NCBI GenBank assembly: GCA_021781745.1
Contig: JAJXWH010000038.1
Location: forward strand, 1-49,957
From: Bacillota bacterium
Lineage (GTDB): Bacteria > Bacillota > Clostridia > Clostridiales > Clostridiaceae
Length of the DNA stretch: 49,957 bases
Direction: 5' to 3'
The position numbers and the translations under genes are program-made. Positions within the stretch are counted from its first letter, which is position 1. Each line of letters opens with the position of its first letter. The notes under the pieces were generated by a model that made no database searches, had not been told where the DNA came from, and saw only the letters and a program-made list of their open reading frames with translations. Shown here piece by piece: positions 42,383-49,957 of this stretch.

Positions 42383-43585
42383 ATGTGGAAGTTAGTTATT
42401 GCTGATGATGAACCTAAAATTAGAAGAGGAATATTAAGTATTTTAGATTGGGAACAATTAAATATTGATGTAATAGGGGAGGCTGAAGATGGAGAGATTG
42501 CATTAGAAATAATACAGAATAATAAGCCTGATATTATTTTACTAGATATAAATATGCCATTTTTGAATGGGCTAAATCTTTTGCAAAAGTTAAAGGATAT
42601 TAATAGTAAGAGCATTGTAATAATAATAAGTGGCTATGATGATTTTTCCTATGCTCAGAAAGCATTGCAATTTAATGTCTTTGATTATATTTTAAAGCCG
42701 GTAAACAAAAAAGATTTGGAAGAAATAATATTGAAAGCAATTAATAAACTTAATGAAATAGAAAAAGAAAACAATTACTTGGAATGGGTAAAAGAACAAC
42801 TATCGGAAAATAAAGATATGCTTCAAAAGACATTTTTTAGTGAATGGTTTAATAATAAATTAACAGATGAACAAGTTTTAAAAGAAATAAAATTTTTCAA
42901 TATTGAATTTGGGAATAATGTAGGTATTATAGTTGTAAAAATTGTCAAGAAACTAAACATTGAAATTATTGAAAAGAAATGGAGTACAGAATTGTTAGAA
43001 TTTGCAATAGCGAATCTACTTAAAGATAGATTTAAGGACCTAGAACCAAAATTCATTTTTAATGATGATAGGACAAATGTCATAATGGTATGCAGAATAA
43101 ATGATATGTCTGAATGGATTACCGCAAGTAATCGTATAGAAGCAGAAATATCTAAGTATTTGAAGTGCAATGTAATAATTGAACAAGCTAGTGTCTGTAA
43201 TGGAGTATTAAGAATAAAAAATGAGTATGCAAAAATAATCAATAGATTAAATGAAAAGAAGAAATACAATTCAATGGTACTATCAACGATTAAATATATA
43301 GAAGATAATTATTACTCAAATGATTTAAATATAAATTATATATCAGAAATACTAGAAATTACTTCCTCATACTTGAGCAAAATATTAAAAAAAGAAACAG
43401 GCTTATCTTTTATTGATTATTTAACTAATACAAGGATTAAAAAAGCAATGTATATTATGGAAGATCCAACAATTAAGATTTATGATGTTGCTGAATTAGT
43501 TGGATATAGTAATCAACATTATTTTTGTAGAGCTTTTAAAAAAGTGGTTGGTGTGTCACCAACAGATTATAAGAGGAGAAAATAA
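42383..43585 (+). CDS. YesN-type response regulator (receiver plus AraC DNA-binding domain)
   Basis: A 400-residue transcription factor. The receiver domain (1-120) has acidic pocket D8-D9, phospho-acceptor D55 in ILLDINMP, and K near 105 in DYILKPVNK. A middle region (120-290) is of unknown type. The C-terminal AraC domain (about 300-398) has two helix-turn-helix motifs, with LEITSSYLSKILKKETGLSF and VGYSNQHYFCRAFKKVVGVSP. YesN regulators normally pair with a YesM/LytS sensor kinase and activate sugar-uptake genes. No kinase gene lies next to it. The ATG at 42383 follows GTGGAGGG. The next gene starts one base after its stop. Confidence 0.92.
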   Translation: MWKLVIADDEPKIRRGILSILDWEQLNIDVIGEAEDGEIALEIIQNNKPDIILLDINMPFLNGLNLLQKLKDINSKSIVIIISGYDDFSYAQKALQFNVFDYILKPVNKKDLEEIILKAINKLNEIEKENNYLEWVKEQLSENKDMLQKTFFSEWFNNKLTDEQVLKEIKFFNIEFGNNVGIIVVKIVKKLNIEIIEKKWSTELLEFAIANLLKDRFKDLEPKFIFNDDRTNVIMVCRINDMSEWITASNRIEAEISKYLKCNVIIEQASVCNGVLRIKNEYAKIINRLNEKKKYNSMVLSTIKYIEDNYYSNDLNINYISEILEITSSYLSKILKKETGLSFIDYLTNTRIKKAMYIMEDPTIKIYDVAELVGYSNQHYFCRAFKKVVGVSPTDYKRRK

Positions 43586-43586
43586 A

Positions 43587-44534
43587 ATGAAAAATAAAAA
43601 AAGATTTTATTATTTATCTACAATTATAATTTTTATAGTAATATCAGTAATTTATTTGATTTATTCATATAAGTCAAGCTCTGAAAAAAAAGATGTATTT
43701 ATAATTGGAATGTCTCAAGCTAATTTGCATGAACCTTGGAGAATATCCATGAATAAAGAAATTCAGGAAGAAGCTAAGAAGCATAGTAATATAAAAATAA
43801 TATTTAAAGATGCAGGTGGAGATATAGAAAAGCAGAAAAAGGATATAGAGGATTTAATTAATTTTGGTGCGGATTTACTGATTGTATCTATCAATGATTC
43901 AAAAGAATTAACGGAAACAGTGCGAAAGGTGTATAAATCTATTCCGGTTATAATGTTAGATAGAGCAGTTGATGGATACGATTACACCTTATATATAGGT
44001 GCTGATGCAAAATCTATTGGAATTCAAGCGGGAGAATTAGTAGGAGAATTGTCTAATAATGATAAAGTTAATGTTATTGAAGTTCAAGGAATAATGGACT
44101 CAAGTACAGATAAGGAAATAACTAGTGGGTTTAAGGAGGCAATTAGTAAATATAAAAATATTTCAATAGATAGAACTATTGTAGGTGATTGGAAAGAAAA
44201 TGAAGCTCAAGATAAACTGGAGGAAATATTAAAGGATGATAAAAGTGTAAATATAATTTTTGCTCATAGTGATTTTATGGCACTTGGAGCATATTACGCG
44301 ACTGTAAACACTAATTCAAAGGGTATAAAAATAATTGGAGTAGATGCACTTGAAGGGCCTCAAGGTGGTATAGAATTAGTTAAGAACGGTATATTGCAAG
44401 GAACATTTACATGTAAGACAGGAGGAAAAGAAGCTGTAGAATATGCCTTAAAAATATTAAATAAAGATGATGATATTCCTAAAAAAATATTATTAGAGTG
44501 CAATAGAATTGTTAAAGATACTTTGATTAACTAA
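43587..44534 (+). CDS. membrane-anchored sugar-binding protein (RbsB-like), probable sensor subunit
   Basis: A 315-residue type I periplasmic-binding-protein-fold protein. The N-terminal hydrophobic anchor (residues 7-27) has no lipobox cysteine, so it is held by a membrane helix. The binding domain follows (IIGMSQANLHEPWRISMNKE near 40; GADLLIVSINDSKEL near 90; IFAHSDFMALGA near 222; IIGVDALEGPQGG near 245). It starts one base after the regulator stop with its own AGAGGAG site. In C. beijerinckii a similar anchored binding protein (XylFII) senses xylose and signals through LytS-YesN. By analogy this is probably the sugar sensor. Inference, since no kinase is present. Confidence 0.82.
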   Translation: MKNKKRFYYLSTIIIFIVISVIYLIYSYKSSSEKKDVFIIGMSQANLHEPWRISMNKEIQEEAKKHSNIKIIFKDAGGDIEKQKKDIEDLINFGADLLIVSINDSKELTETVRKVYKSIPVIMLDRAVDGYDYTLYIGADAKSIGIQAGELVGELSNNDKVNVIEVQGIMDSSTDKEITSGFKEAISKYKNISIDRTIVGDWKENEAQDKLEEILKDDKSVNIIFAHSDFMALGAYYATVNTNSKGIKIIGVDALEGPQGGIELVKNGILQGTFTCKTGGKEAVEYALKILNKDDDIPKKILLECNRIVKDTLIN

Positions 44535-44657
44535 ATTATAAAACTATTAGAATTCGTAAAAGTATACAAAAGTGCTGATTAATGCAAATACATTTTATAT
44601 TTCTAAATATATAATTAATTCATGAAAACGAAATCAAAAAATAGGGGGAATAAAATT

Positions 44658-45662
44658 ATGAAGCTAAAAAAGATGATTGCATTAATGGCAAGTACAGTTT
44701 TATGTATTGGCATGCTTGCAGGATGTGGAGGTTCAGGATCAGGAAGTGGTGATACGTCACAAACCTCTGCTGCAAAGTCAGGTAAAAAAGTAATTGGATT
44801 TGCACAAGTTGGTGCAGAAAGTGGATGGAGAACAGCAGAAACAGATTCAATCAAATCAATTCCAAGTTTAGATTCTAACTTTGATTTAAAATTTTCAGAT
44901 GGTCAACAAAAACAAGAGAATCAAATAAAAGCAATAAGATCATTCATTGCACAAAAAGTAGATTTAATTGCCTTAGATCCAGTAGTTGAAACAGGATGGG
45001 ATACGGTTCTTAAAGAAGCTAAGGATGCTAAGATTCCAGTAGTAATAGTTGATAGAAAAGTAACAGTTTCAGATGATTCACTTTATAAGGCATTCCTAGG
45101 ATCAGATATGGTTGCTGAAGGTAAGAAGGCGGCTCAAATTTTAATAGACCAATTTGGTAAAGATGCACAGCTTAATATTGCAGAATTACAAGGGACAGTT
45201 GGATCAACCGCAATGGTTGGAAGACAACAAGGATTCAATGAAGCAATAAAAGATTGTCCTAATTATAAAATAATAAAATCACAAACTGGTGACTTTACTC
45301 GTGCAAAAGGTAAGGAAGTTATGGAAGCTTTCTTAAAATCAGATGGGGATAAGATAAATGTATTATGGTCTCATAATGATGATATGGCAATGGGAGCTAT
45401 TCAAGCTATAGAAGAATATGGTAAGAAGCCAGGAAAAGATATATTTATAGTATCAGTTGATGGTATTAAAGATTACTTTCAAGCAATGGCTGATGGTAAG
45501 GCTAATGCAACAGTTGAATGTAATCCGTTACTTGGACCACAATTATTAGAAGTTGCTAAAAACGTATTAGATGGAAAACAAGTTGAAAGAGTTATAAATT
45601 CAAAAGAAAGCCAATTCTTACAAAAGGATGCAGCAGCAGAATTACCAAATAGAAAGTACTAG
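44658..45662 (+). CDS. ytfQ: sugar ABC transporter binding lipoprotein, YtfQ-like
   Basis: A 334-residue exported lipoprotein. Lipobox LAGC, with acylated C23, is followed by a glycine/serine linker. The ligand domain closely follows E. coli YtfQ (galactofuranose binding): GFAQVGAESGWRTAETDSIK, DGQQKQENQIKAIRSFIAQ, VDRKV, IAELQGTVGSTAMVGRQQGF, SQTGDFTRAKGKEVME and WSHNDDMAMGAIQAIEEYG are in the same order. Galactofuranose or another galactose-related sugar is the likely ligand. The start ATG follows AGGGGGAA. A stable hairpin follows, typical of binding-protein genes that are expressed more than the permease genes. Confidence 0.85.
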   Translation: MKLKKMIALMASTVLCIGMLAGCGGSGSGSGDTSQTSAAKSGKKVIGFAQVGAESGWRTAETDSIKSIPSLDSNFDLKFSDGQQKQENQIKAIRSFIAQKVDLIALDPVVETGWDTVLKEAKDAKIPVVIVDRKVTVSDDSLYKAFLGSDMVAEGKKAAQILIDQFGKDAQLNIAELQGTVGSTAMVGRQQGFNEAIKDCPNYKIIKSQTGDFTRAKGKEVMEAFLKSDGDKINVLWSHNDDMAMGAIQAIEEYGKKPGKDIFIVSVDGIKDYFQAMADGKANATVECNPLLGPQLLEVAKNVLDGKQVERVINSKESQFLQKDAAAELPNRKY

Positions 45663-45671
45663 GATTAATAT

Positions 45672-45706
45672 ACATAAGAGCTGGATTTTGGTCCATGCTC
45701 TTATGT
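45672..45706 (+). promoter_or_regulatory. intercistronic hairpin after the sugar-binding protein gene
   Basis: ACATAAGAGC (45672-45681) and GCTCTTATGT (45697-45706) form a perfect 10-bp stem with a 15-base loop and no long T run. It probably stabilises the binding-protein mRNA or causes partial termination, so that the ATPase and permease genes are made in smaller amounts. Confidence 0.65.
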
Positions 45707-45765
45707 TAAAAAGGTGGTAGTACGTACATGTTTGAATTCGTGTAAAAACAAAAGGAGTGATGAAA

Positions 45766-47283
45766 ATGGGTGATTCTAATATAGTATTAGAAATGAAAAA
45801 TATAACTAAAGTTTTTCCAGGTGTTAGAGCACTTTCAAATGTTGATTTTACCCTTAGAAAGGGTGAGATTCATACACTGATGGGAGAAAATGGAGCGGGT
45901 AAATCGACATTAATTAAGGTACTTACAGGTGTTTATGAAATAGATGAAGGTAAAATAATATTAAAAGGGAAAGAAATTAAAATTTCATCTACACTAGAAG
46001 CTCAAAATCATGGTATCAGTACAGTATACCAAGAAGTAAATTTATGTCCAAACTTAACTGTTGCAGAAAATATATATATTGGACGAGAACCTAAAAAAAA
46101 TGGCAGCATTGACTGGAAAAAGATGAATGCTGATGCAGAAAAGTTATTAGAAGAAAGATTAAATTTAAAAGTGAATGTAAAAAAATTACTAAACAACTAC
46201 TCGGTTGCAGTACAGCAAATGGTAGCAATTGCACGTGCTGTAGATATTTCGAAAGGGATATTAATTCTTGATGAACCAACATCAAGTCTAGACGATAGTG
46301 AAGTAAAGCAATTATTTAAAATTATGAAAAAGTTTAGAGAAGAAGGAATGTCTATAATATTCGTTACCCATTTCTTGGACCAAGTATATGAAGTTTCAGA
46401 TAAACTTACAGTACTTAGAAATGGTGAATTAGTAGGAACGTATGATGCAGATAAATTACCTAGAATTGATTTAGTTTCTAAGATGATAGGAAAAGATTAC
46501 GGAGAAATACAAAGAAGTACAAGGATTAAAAAAGATATTTCAGCTATAAAGAGAGAAAACTTAATTAAGACAACTGATTTTGGCAGAGCTGGAACAATTA
46601 ATCCATTTAATATAGAAATTAAAAAAGGAGAAGTTCTTGGTCTTGCTGGATTACTTGGGTCTGGTAGAAGTGAATGTGCAAGAGCTATATTTGGAATTGA
46701 TAAAGCGACCAATGGAAATATAAATATAAATGGAAAAACATACTCATATATTTATCCTCAAAAAGCAATTGAAGAAGGGTTTGGATTCTGCCCTGAAGAT
46801 AGGAAAGTTGAAGGAATAGTCGGGGATTTAACAATAAGGGAGAACATAGTATTGGCTTTACAAGCAAATAAAGGGATATTTAAATATATACCAATGAAAA
46901 AACAACAAGAGATTTCACAAAAATATATAAACTTATTAAAAATAAAAACACCAAGCATGGAGCAAAAAATTAGTAATTTAAGTGGAGGAAATCAGCAAAA
47001 AGTAATACTCGCAAGGTGGCTTGCAACAGAACCTCAATTGTTAATTCTAGATGAACCAACAAGGGGAATCGATATTGGAGCAAAAGGTGAAATAACAGAG
47101 TTGATTTTAGAATTAGCTAAGCAGGGAATGACTATATTATTTATTTCATCTGAACTTCCAGAAGTAGTTAAGTGTTGCGATAGGGTAATAGTACTTAGGG
47201 ATAGAAATATTATTGGAGAGTTAGCAGGAGATGAGATAGAGGAATCTAATATTATGAAGACTATAGCGGGAGGTGCTAGATAA
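45766..47283 (+). CDS. ytfR: sugar ABC transporter ATPase, YtfR-like (two ABC domains)
   Basis: A 505-residue tandem ATPase. The first domain has Walker A GENGAGKST near residue 40, signature region NNYSVAVQQM near 140 (degenerate LSGGQ) and Walker B ILILDEPTSSLD near 167. The second domain (about 260-500) has GLLGSGRSE, LSGGNQQK near 410 and LLILDEPTRGID near 430. This is the RbsA/MglA/YtfR class that powers monosaccharide import. Start at the ATG after AAAGGAGTG; upstream in-frame GTG and ATG are less well placed. Operon with two permeases. Confidence 0.92.
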   Translation: MGDSNIVLEMKNITKVFPGVRALSNVDFTLRKGEIHTLMGENGAGKSTLIKVLTGVYEIDEGKIILKGKEIKISSTLEAQNHGISTVYQEVNLCPNLTVAENIYIGREPKKNGSIDWKKMNADAEKLLEERLNLKVNVKKLLNNYSVAVQQMVAIARAVDISKGILILDEPTSSLDDSEVKQLFKIMKKFREEGMSIIFVTHFLDQVYEVSDKLTVLRNGELVGTYDADKLPRIDLVSKMIGKDYGEIQRSTRIKKDISAIKRENLIKTTDFGRAGTINPFNIEIKKGEVLGLAGLLGSGRSECARAIFGIDKATNGNININGKTYSYIYPQKAIEEGFGFCPEDRKVEGIVGDLTIRENIVLALQANKGIFKYIPMKKQQEISQKYINLLKIKTPSMEQKISNLSGGNQQKVILARWLATEPQLLILDEPTRGIDIGAKGEITELILELAKQGMTILFISSELPEVVKCCDRVIVLRDRNIIGELAGDEIEESNIMKTIAGGAR

Positions 47284-47284
47284 T

Positions 47285-48325
47285 ATGGGACATAAGAATG
47301 CAATAAATATTTTTCAGAAGATTTATAGCGCAAAAATATTTTGGCCATTGACTAGTTTAATAATATTGCTTTTATTCAATTTTATAATGACACCAGGTTT
47401 CCTTAGTATAAGTATGAAAGATGGACATTTATTTGGTAATACAATCGATATTTTAAATCGTGCGGCACCGTTAATCCTCATTTCCTTAGGTATGACAATC
47501 GTAATAGCCACTCAAGGTATTGATATTTCAGTAGGATCTATAATCGCTATAAGTGCAGCTCTTTCAGCAACTGTTATAGTTGATGGAGGATCTGTTCCAT
47601 CAGCTATAGCAGTAGGGATAATTAGTGGATTGTTATGCGGAATATGGAACGGTTTCTTAGTTTCATATATAGGTGTACAACCAATGGTTGGAACATTAAT
47701 TCTTTATATAGTTGGTAGAGGAATTGCACAGCTTATAACAGGAGGGCAAATATTAACTTTTACTAATAAAGATTTCATTTTTATAGGAACTGGCTATATA
47801 TTCCTCCCAGTAGCTATATATATTGCACTTATAATGGCACTTATTATGTATTTGTTAATTAGAAGAACTGCATTTGGATTATTTATTGAATCAATTGGTG
47901 TTAATAATAATTCTAGTAGATTTGCAGGAATCCAATCGAAGAAAGTTGTATTTTCACTTTATGTTATATGCGGAGTACTTGCAGGAATAGCAGGAATAAT
48001 TTTATGTTCAAATATTAAAAGTGCTGATGCTAATAATGTGGGTCTATGGTTGGAACTTGATGCAATACTCGCAACTGTTATTGGAGGAACTTCAATGTCT
48101 GGCGGTAGATTTTATCTTTCAGGAACTGTTGTGGGTGCATTATTTATACAAACATTAACAACAACAATTTATAGTTTAGGTGTTCCCCCTGAAATTATAT
48201 TAGTAGTAAAAGCTATAGTTGTTATAGTTGTATGTATAATTCAATCTCCTGAACTTGGAAAAATGATTAAGATTAAGAAAACAACAAAGGTTGAGGTGAA
48301 GGAAAAAGAGGTGGTTAGAGCATGA
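47285..48325 (+). CDS. ytfT: sugar ABC transporter permease, YtfT-like
   Basis: A 346-residue inner-membrane protein with about eight to ten membrane segments. Family motifs are LNRAAPLILISLGMTIVIAT near 60, DISVGSIIAISAALSATVIV near 82 and the coupling region with TSMSGGRFYLSGTVVGALFIQTL near 270-295. The C-terminus is charged (KIKKTTKVEVKEKE). It starts one base after the ATPase gene (TAA-T-ATG), with GGGAGGTG inside the ATPase end. Two dissimilar permeases beside a YtfQ-like binding protein is the arrangement of the galactofuranose importer YtfQRT-YjfF. Confidence 0.9.
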   Translation: MGHKNAINIFQKIYSAKIFWPLTSLIILLLFNFIMTPGFLSISMKDGHLFGNTIDILNRAAPLILISLGMTIVIATQGIDISVGSIIAISAALSATVIVDGGSVPSAIAVGIISGLLCGIWNGFLVSYIGVQPMVGTLILYIVGRGIAQLITGGQILTFTNKDFIFIGTGYIFLPVAIYIALIMALIMYLLIRRTAFGLFIESIGVNNNSSRFAGIQSKKVVFSLYVICGVLAGIAGIILCSNIKSADANNVGLWLELDAILATVIGGTSMSGGRFYLSGTVVGALFIQTLTTTIYSLGVPPEIILVVKAIVVIVVCIIQSPELGKMIKIKKTTKVEVKEKEVVRA

Positions 48326-49326
48326 ATAAATCAATAGGAAAAAAGAACTTACTTAAAATTAATAAAGATTATATTGCAATTTATGCTACAATCGCATTAT
48401 TTATTGGACTATTTCTAATCGGTTCAATTCTATATAGAGGTTTTCTATCAGGGCAAGTGTTTACTAACTTATTTATTGATAATGCTTATTTAATAGTTAT
48501 AGCAATTGGCGAAGCGGTAACAATATTAACAGGTGGAATAGATTTGTCAGTGGGATCTATGATAGCTTTTGTAAGTATGATTGCTGCAAGTTTATTGCAA
48601 AAAGGAGTAAATCCGTATTTAGTAATCTTGATAGTACTTATAGTAGGAATTATTTTTGGAACAGTACAAGGATTTTTAATTCAAAAGTTTAAGTTACATC
48701 CATGGATAGTAACTCTTGCAGGAATGTTCTTTGCAAGAGGTGCAAGTTATATTATAAGTATAGATACAATCATAATTGATAATCCAGTCTTTTGTGGCAT
48801 TTCATCATATAGAATAGGAATATTGCCAGGAGCATTTATATCGATTAATGTAGTTGTTAGTTTATTAGTTGTAGCTGGAGCGTTTTATATGCTGAAGTTC
48901 ACAAAGTTTGGAAGAACAGTATATGCAATAGGTGGGAATGAAAATTCTGCTAAGTTAATGGGATTACCTGTAGAAAGAACAAAAATACTTGTATACACAT
49001 TTTCAGGATTTTGTTCATCTTTAGGTGGATTATTATTTACAATATACACACTTTCAGGATATGGGCTTCATTGTAATGGAACTGAAATGGATGCCATAGC
49101 AGCCTGTGTAATCGGTGGTATATTATTAACTGGTGGGTATGGAAATATCATAGGACCCTTATTTGGTGTACTTACAACAGGTATTATTCAAAGCCTTATA
49201 ATGTTTGATGGAACATTAAACTCTTGGTGGACCAAAATAGCTGTTGGTATGTTGTTATTTTTGTTTATTGTACTTCAAAGGATTATTGTTATTAGAGATG
49301 AAAAGCGCAAAAATACCTATGCTTAG
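48322..49326 (+). CDS. yjfF: sugar ABC transporter permease, YjfF-like
   Basis: A 334-residue membrane protein. It overlaps the previous gene by 4 bases (ATGA), so translation is coupled. Motifs include AIGEAVTILTGGIDLSVGSMIAF near 70-92, HPWIVTLAGMFFARG near 130, YAIGGNENSAKLMGLPV near 215 and ACVIGGILLTGGYGNIIGPL near 260. It forms a heterodimeric channel with the YtfT-like permease. It is the last gene of the cluster. Confidence 0.9.
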   Translation: MNKSIGKKNLLKINKDYIAIYATIALFIGLFLIGSILYRGFLSGQVFTNLFIDNAYLIVIAIGEAVTILTGGIDLSVGSMIAFVSMIAASLLQKGVNPYLVILIVLIVGIIFGTVQGFLIQKFKLHPWIVTLAGMFFARGASYIISIDTIIIDNPVFCGISSYRIGILPGAFISINVVVSLLVVAGAFYMLKFTKFGRTVYAIGGNENSAKLMGLPVERTKILVYTFSGFCSSLGGLLFTIYTLSGYGLHCNGTEMDAIAACVIGGILLTGGYGNIIGPLFGVLTTGIIQSLIMFDGTLNSWWTKIAVGMLLFLFIVLQRIIVIRDEKRKNTYA

Positions 49327-49462
49327 ATAAAAGTTATATGAATAGTATATCCTCCGCATATCAATTAAGTAGATATTTATACTTTTAAGCTAATGTCTTA
49401 CAAGAAAATAAAAGAATTTTTACACTTTTTCTTTTATTTATCATTTTGGAGTTAATATAGTT

Positions 49463-49508
49463 ATGAACATTTGCATCAGTATTTTAAAAATAAAGAGCAA
49501 ATGTTCAT
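49463..49508 (+). terminator. terminator of the ytf-like operon
   Basis: ATGAACATTTGC (49463-49474) and GCAAATGTTCAT (49497-49508) form a perfect 12-bp stem, followed by TTCTTTTTT. It lies 136 bases after the last stop. The bases between show a further AT-rich hairpin but nothing clear. Confidence 0.85.
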
Positions 49509-49509
49509 T

Positions 49510-49892
49510 TCTTTTTTAATATCTAGGAAAGTATAAAAATTTTCGATTTTGAAAGTCAGTAATATCAATGGATAAGAAAAATTCAGATTGTAAAAATTTC
49601 ATCAAAATACGAGTATATCCATGTAGATATGTGTTGTAAAAAAGTATATATGTAAGCGTGCATCCATATATGTATCATAAAAAAATCCCTATGGAATGTA
49701 TTAAATAAATGTTGTTAGTGATTATAAATACAAAAATGTGGCAAGTATTAGAAGGAAATACAAAATATGAAATTACAGAAGTGCAAAAATACAAAATATA
49801 ATTTCAAAATAAAGCTATTAAAAACTACTAGAAGTTATTGGAAGTTATAAATTGTAAATTAATAATGTAAATACAAAATAGAGGTGTTCCTT
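49510..49892. other. AT-rich intergenic region before the partial gene
   Basis: About 380 bases with no long open frame, clear hairpin or conserved box. It holds repeated short motifs (ACAAAATAT, GAAGTTAT) and presumably the promoter of the partial gene at 49893. Confidence 0.35.
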
Positions 49893-49957
49893 TTGATACA
49901 AGAAGATATTAAATTAAAAAAATTAAAAACACATGTAAACTATATTTTAAGAAAAGA
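49893..49957 (+). CDS. partial gene, cut by the window end
   Basis: A frame opens with TTG at 49893, 6 bases after GAGGTG, and runs 21 codons to the edge: IQEDIKLKKLKTHVNYILRK. Too short to assign. It is probably a helical, basic N-terminus. Confidence 0.4.
   Translation, partial: MIQEDIKLKKLKTHVNYILRK

Overview
The window is about 50 kb of very AT-rich DNA. Genes carry strong AGGAGG-type ribosome binding sites and a few GTG or TTG starts. Intrinsic terminators are frequent. Several products are typical of strict anaerobes: flavodiiron proteins, a short cluster-ligated ThiC, an iron-sulfur flavoprotein and ECF transporter subunits. This points to Clostridium sensu stricto; gene content and protein sequences look closest to the solventogenic C. 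beijerinckii group, which is an impression and not a search result.

Layout. (1) 0.5-6.1 kb: a thiamin operon (TPP riboswitch and terminator, thiW, thiD, thiC, thiM, thiE), interrupted by two copies of a palindromic repeat and one long hairpin. (2) 6.1-11.1 kb: a flavodiiron protein (FprA), a PrmA-like methyltransferase, and a Uma2-type nuclease directly followed by an AAA-ATPase/PD-(D/E)XK protein. (3) 11.2-16.0 kb: a TetR regulator divergent from an iron-sulfur flavoprotein and a membrane protein, then a three-part fusion (flavodiiron, short rubredoxin, NADH:rubredoxin oxidoreductase). (4) 16.1-21.2 kb: an ABC efflux operon (ATPase, FtsX-type permease, membrane fusion protein, TetR) behind a promoter with two operator-like palindromes. 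(5) 21.3-31.0 kb: an ECF S-component-like protein, the tail of an AEC transporter (pseudogene), glycerate kinase, a lipoprotein, RecQ, a P-type Ca2+-ATPase-like pump, an HD-GYP protein and a PHP phosphoesterase. (6) 31.3-36.2 kb: a secreted CAP-domain cell-wall-binding protein, an orphan PTS IIB, an IS200 remnant, a DUF4143-type ATPase and a phage replisome-organizer-like protein (accessory). (7) 36.2-41 kb: a T-box leader with a repeat copy inside it, an aminotransferase, a Cof-type HAD phosphatase and a chemotaxis receptor. (8) 41-49.5 kb: aldose epimerase divergent from a sugar-sensing and uptake cluster: YesN-type response regulator, membrane-anchored sugar-binding protein, then a YtfQ-YtfR-YtfT-YjfF-type (galactofuranose-like) ABC importer. 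A gene begins at the right edge.

The most unusual content is non-coding. One family of five palindromic elements of 159-226 bp (plus a fragment) shows paired base changes between copies. One copy sits inside a T-box riboswitch, just before the antiterminator. A second family has three long imperfect hairpins of about 180-190 nt with a 119-123 nt core. Their stem sequences differ but their layout is the same, and each follows a gene. Both look like structures kept by selection on base pairing. The sugar-sensing pair (regulator plus anchored binding protein) has no histidine kinase in the window.

No tRNA, rRNA or CRISPR array was seen. Functions are assigned by reading the proteins; no database search was possible.
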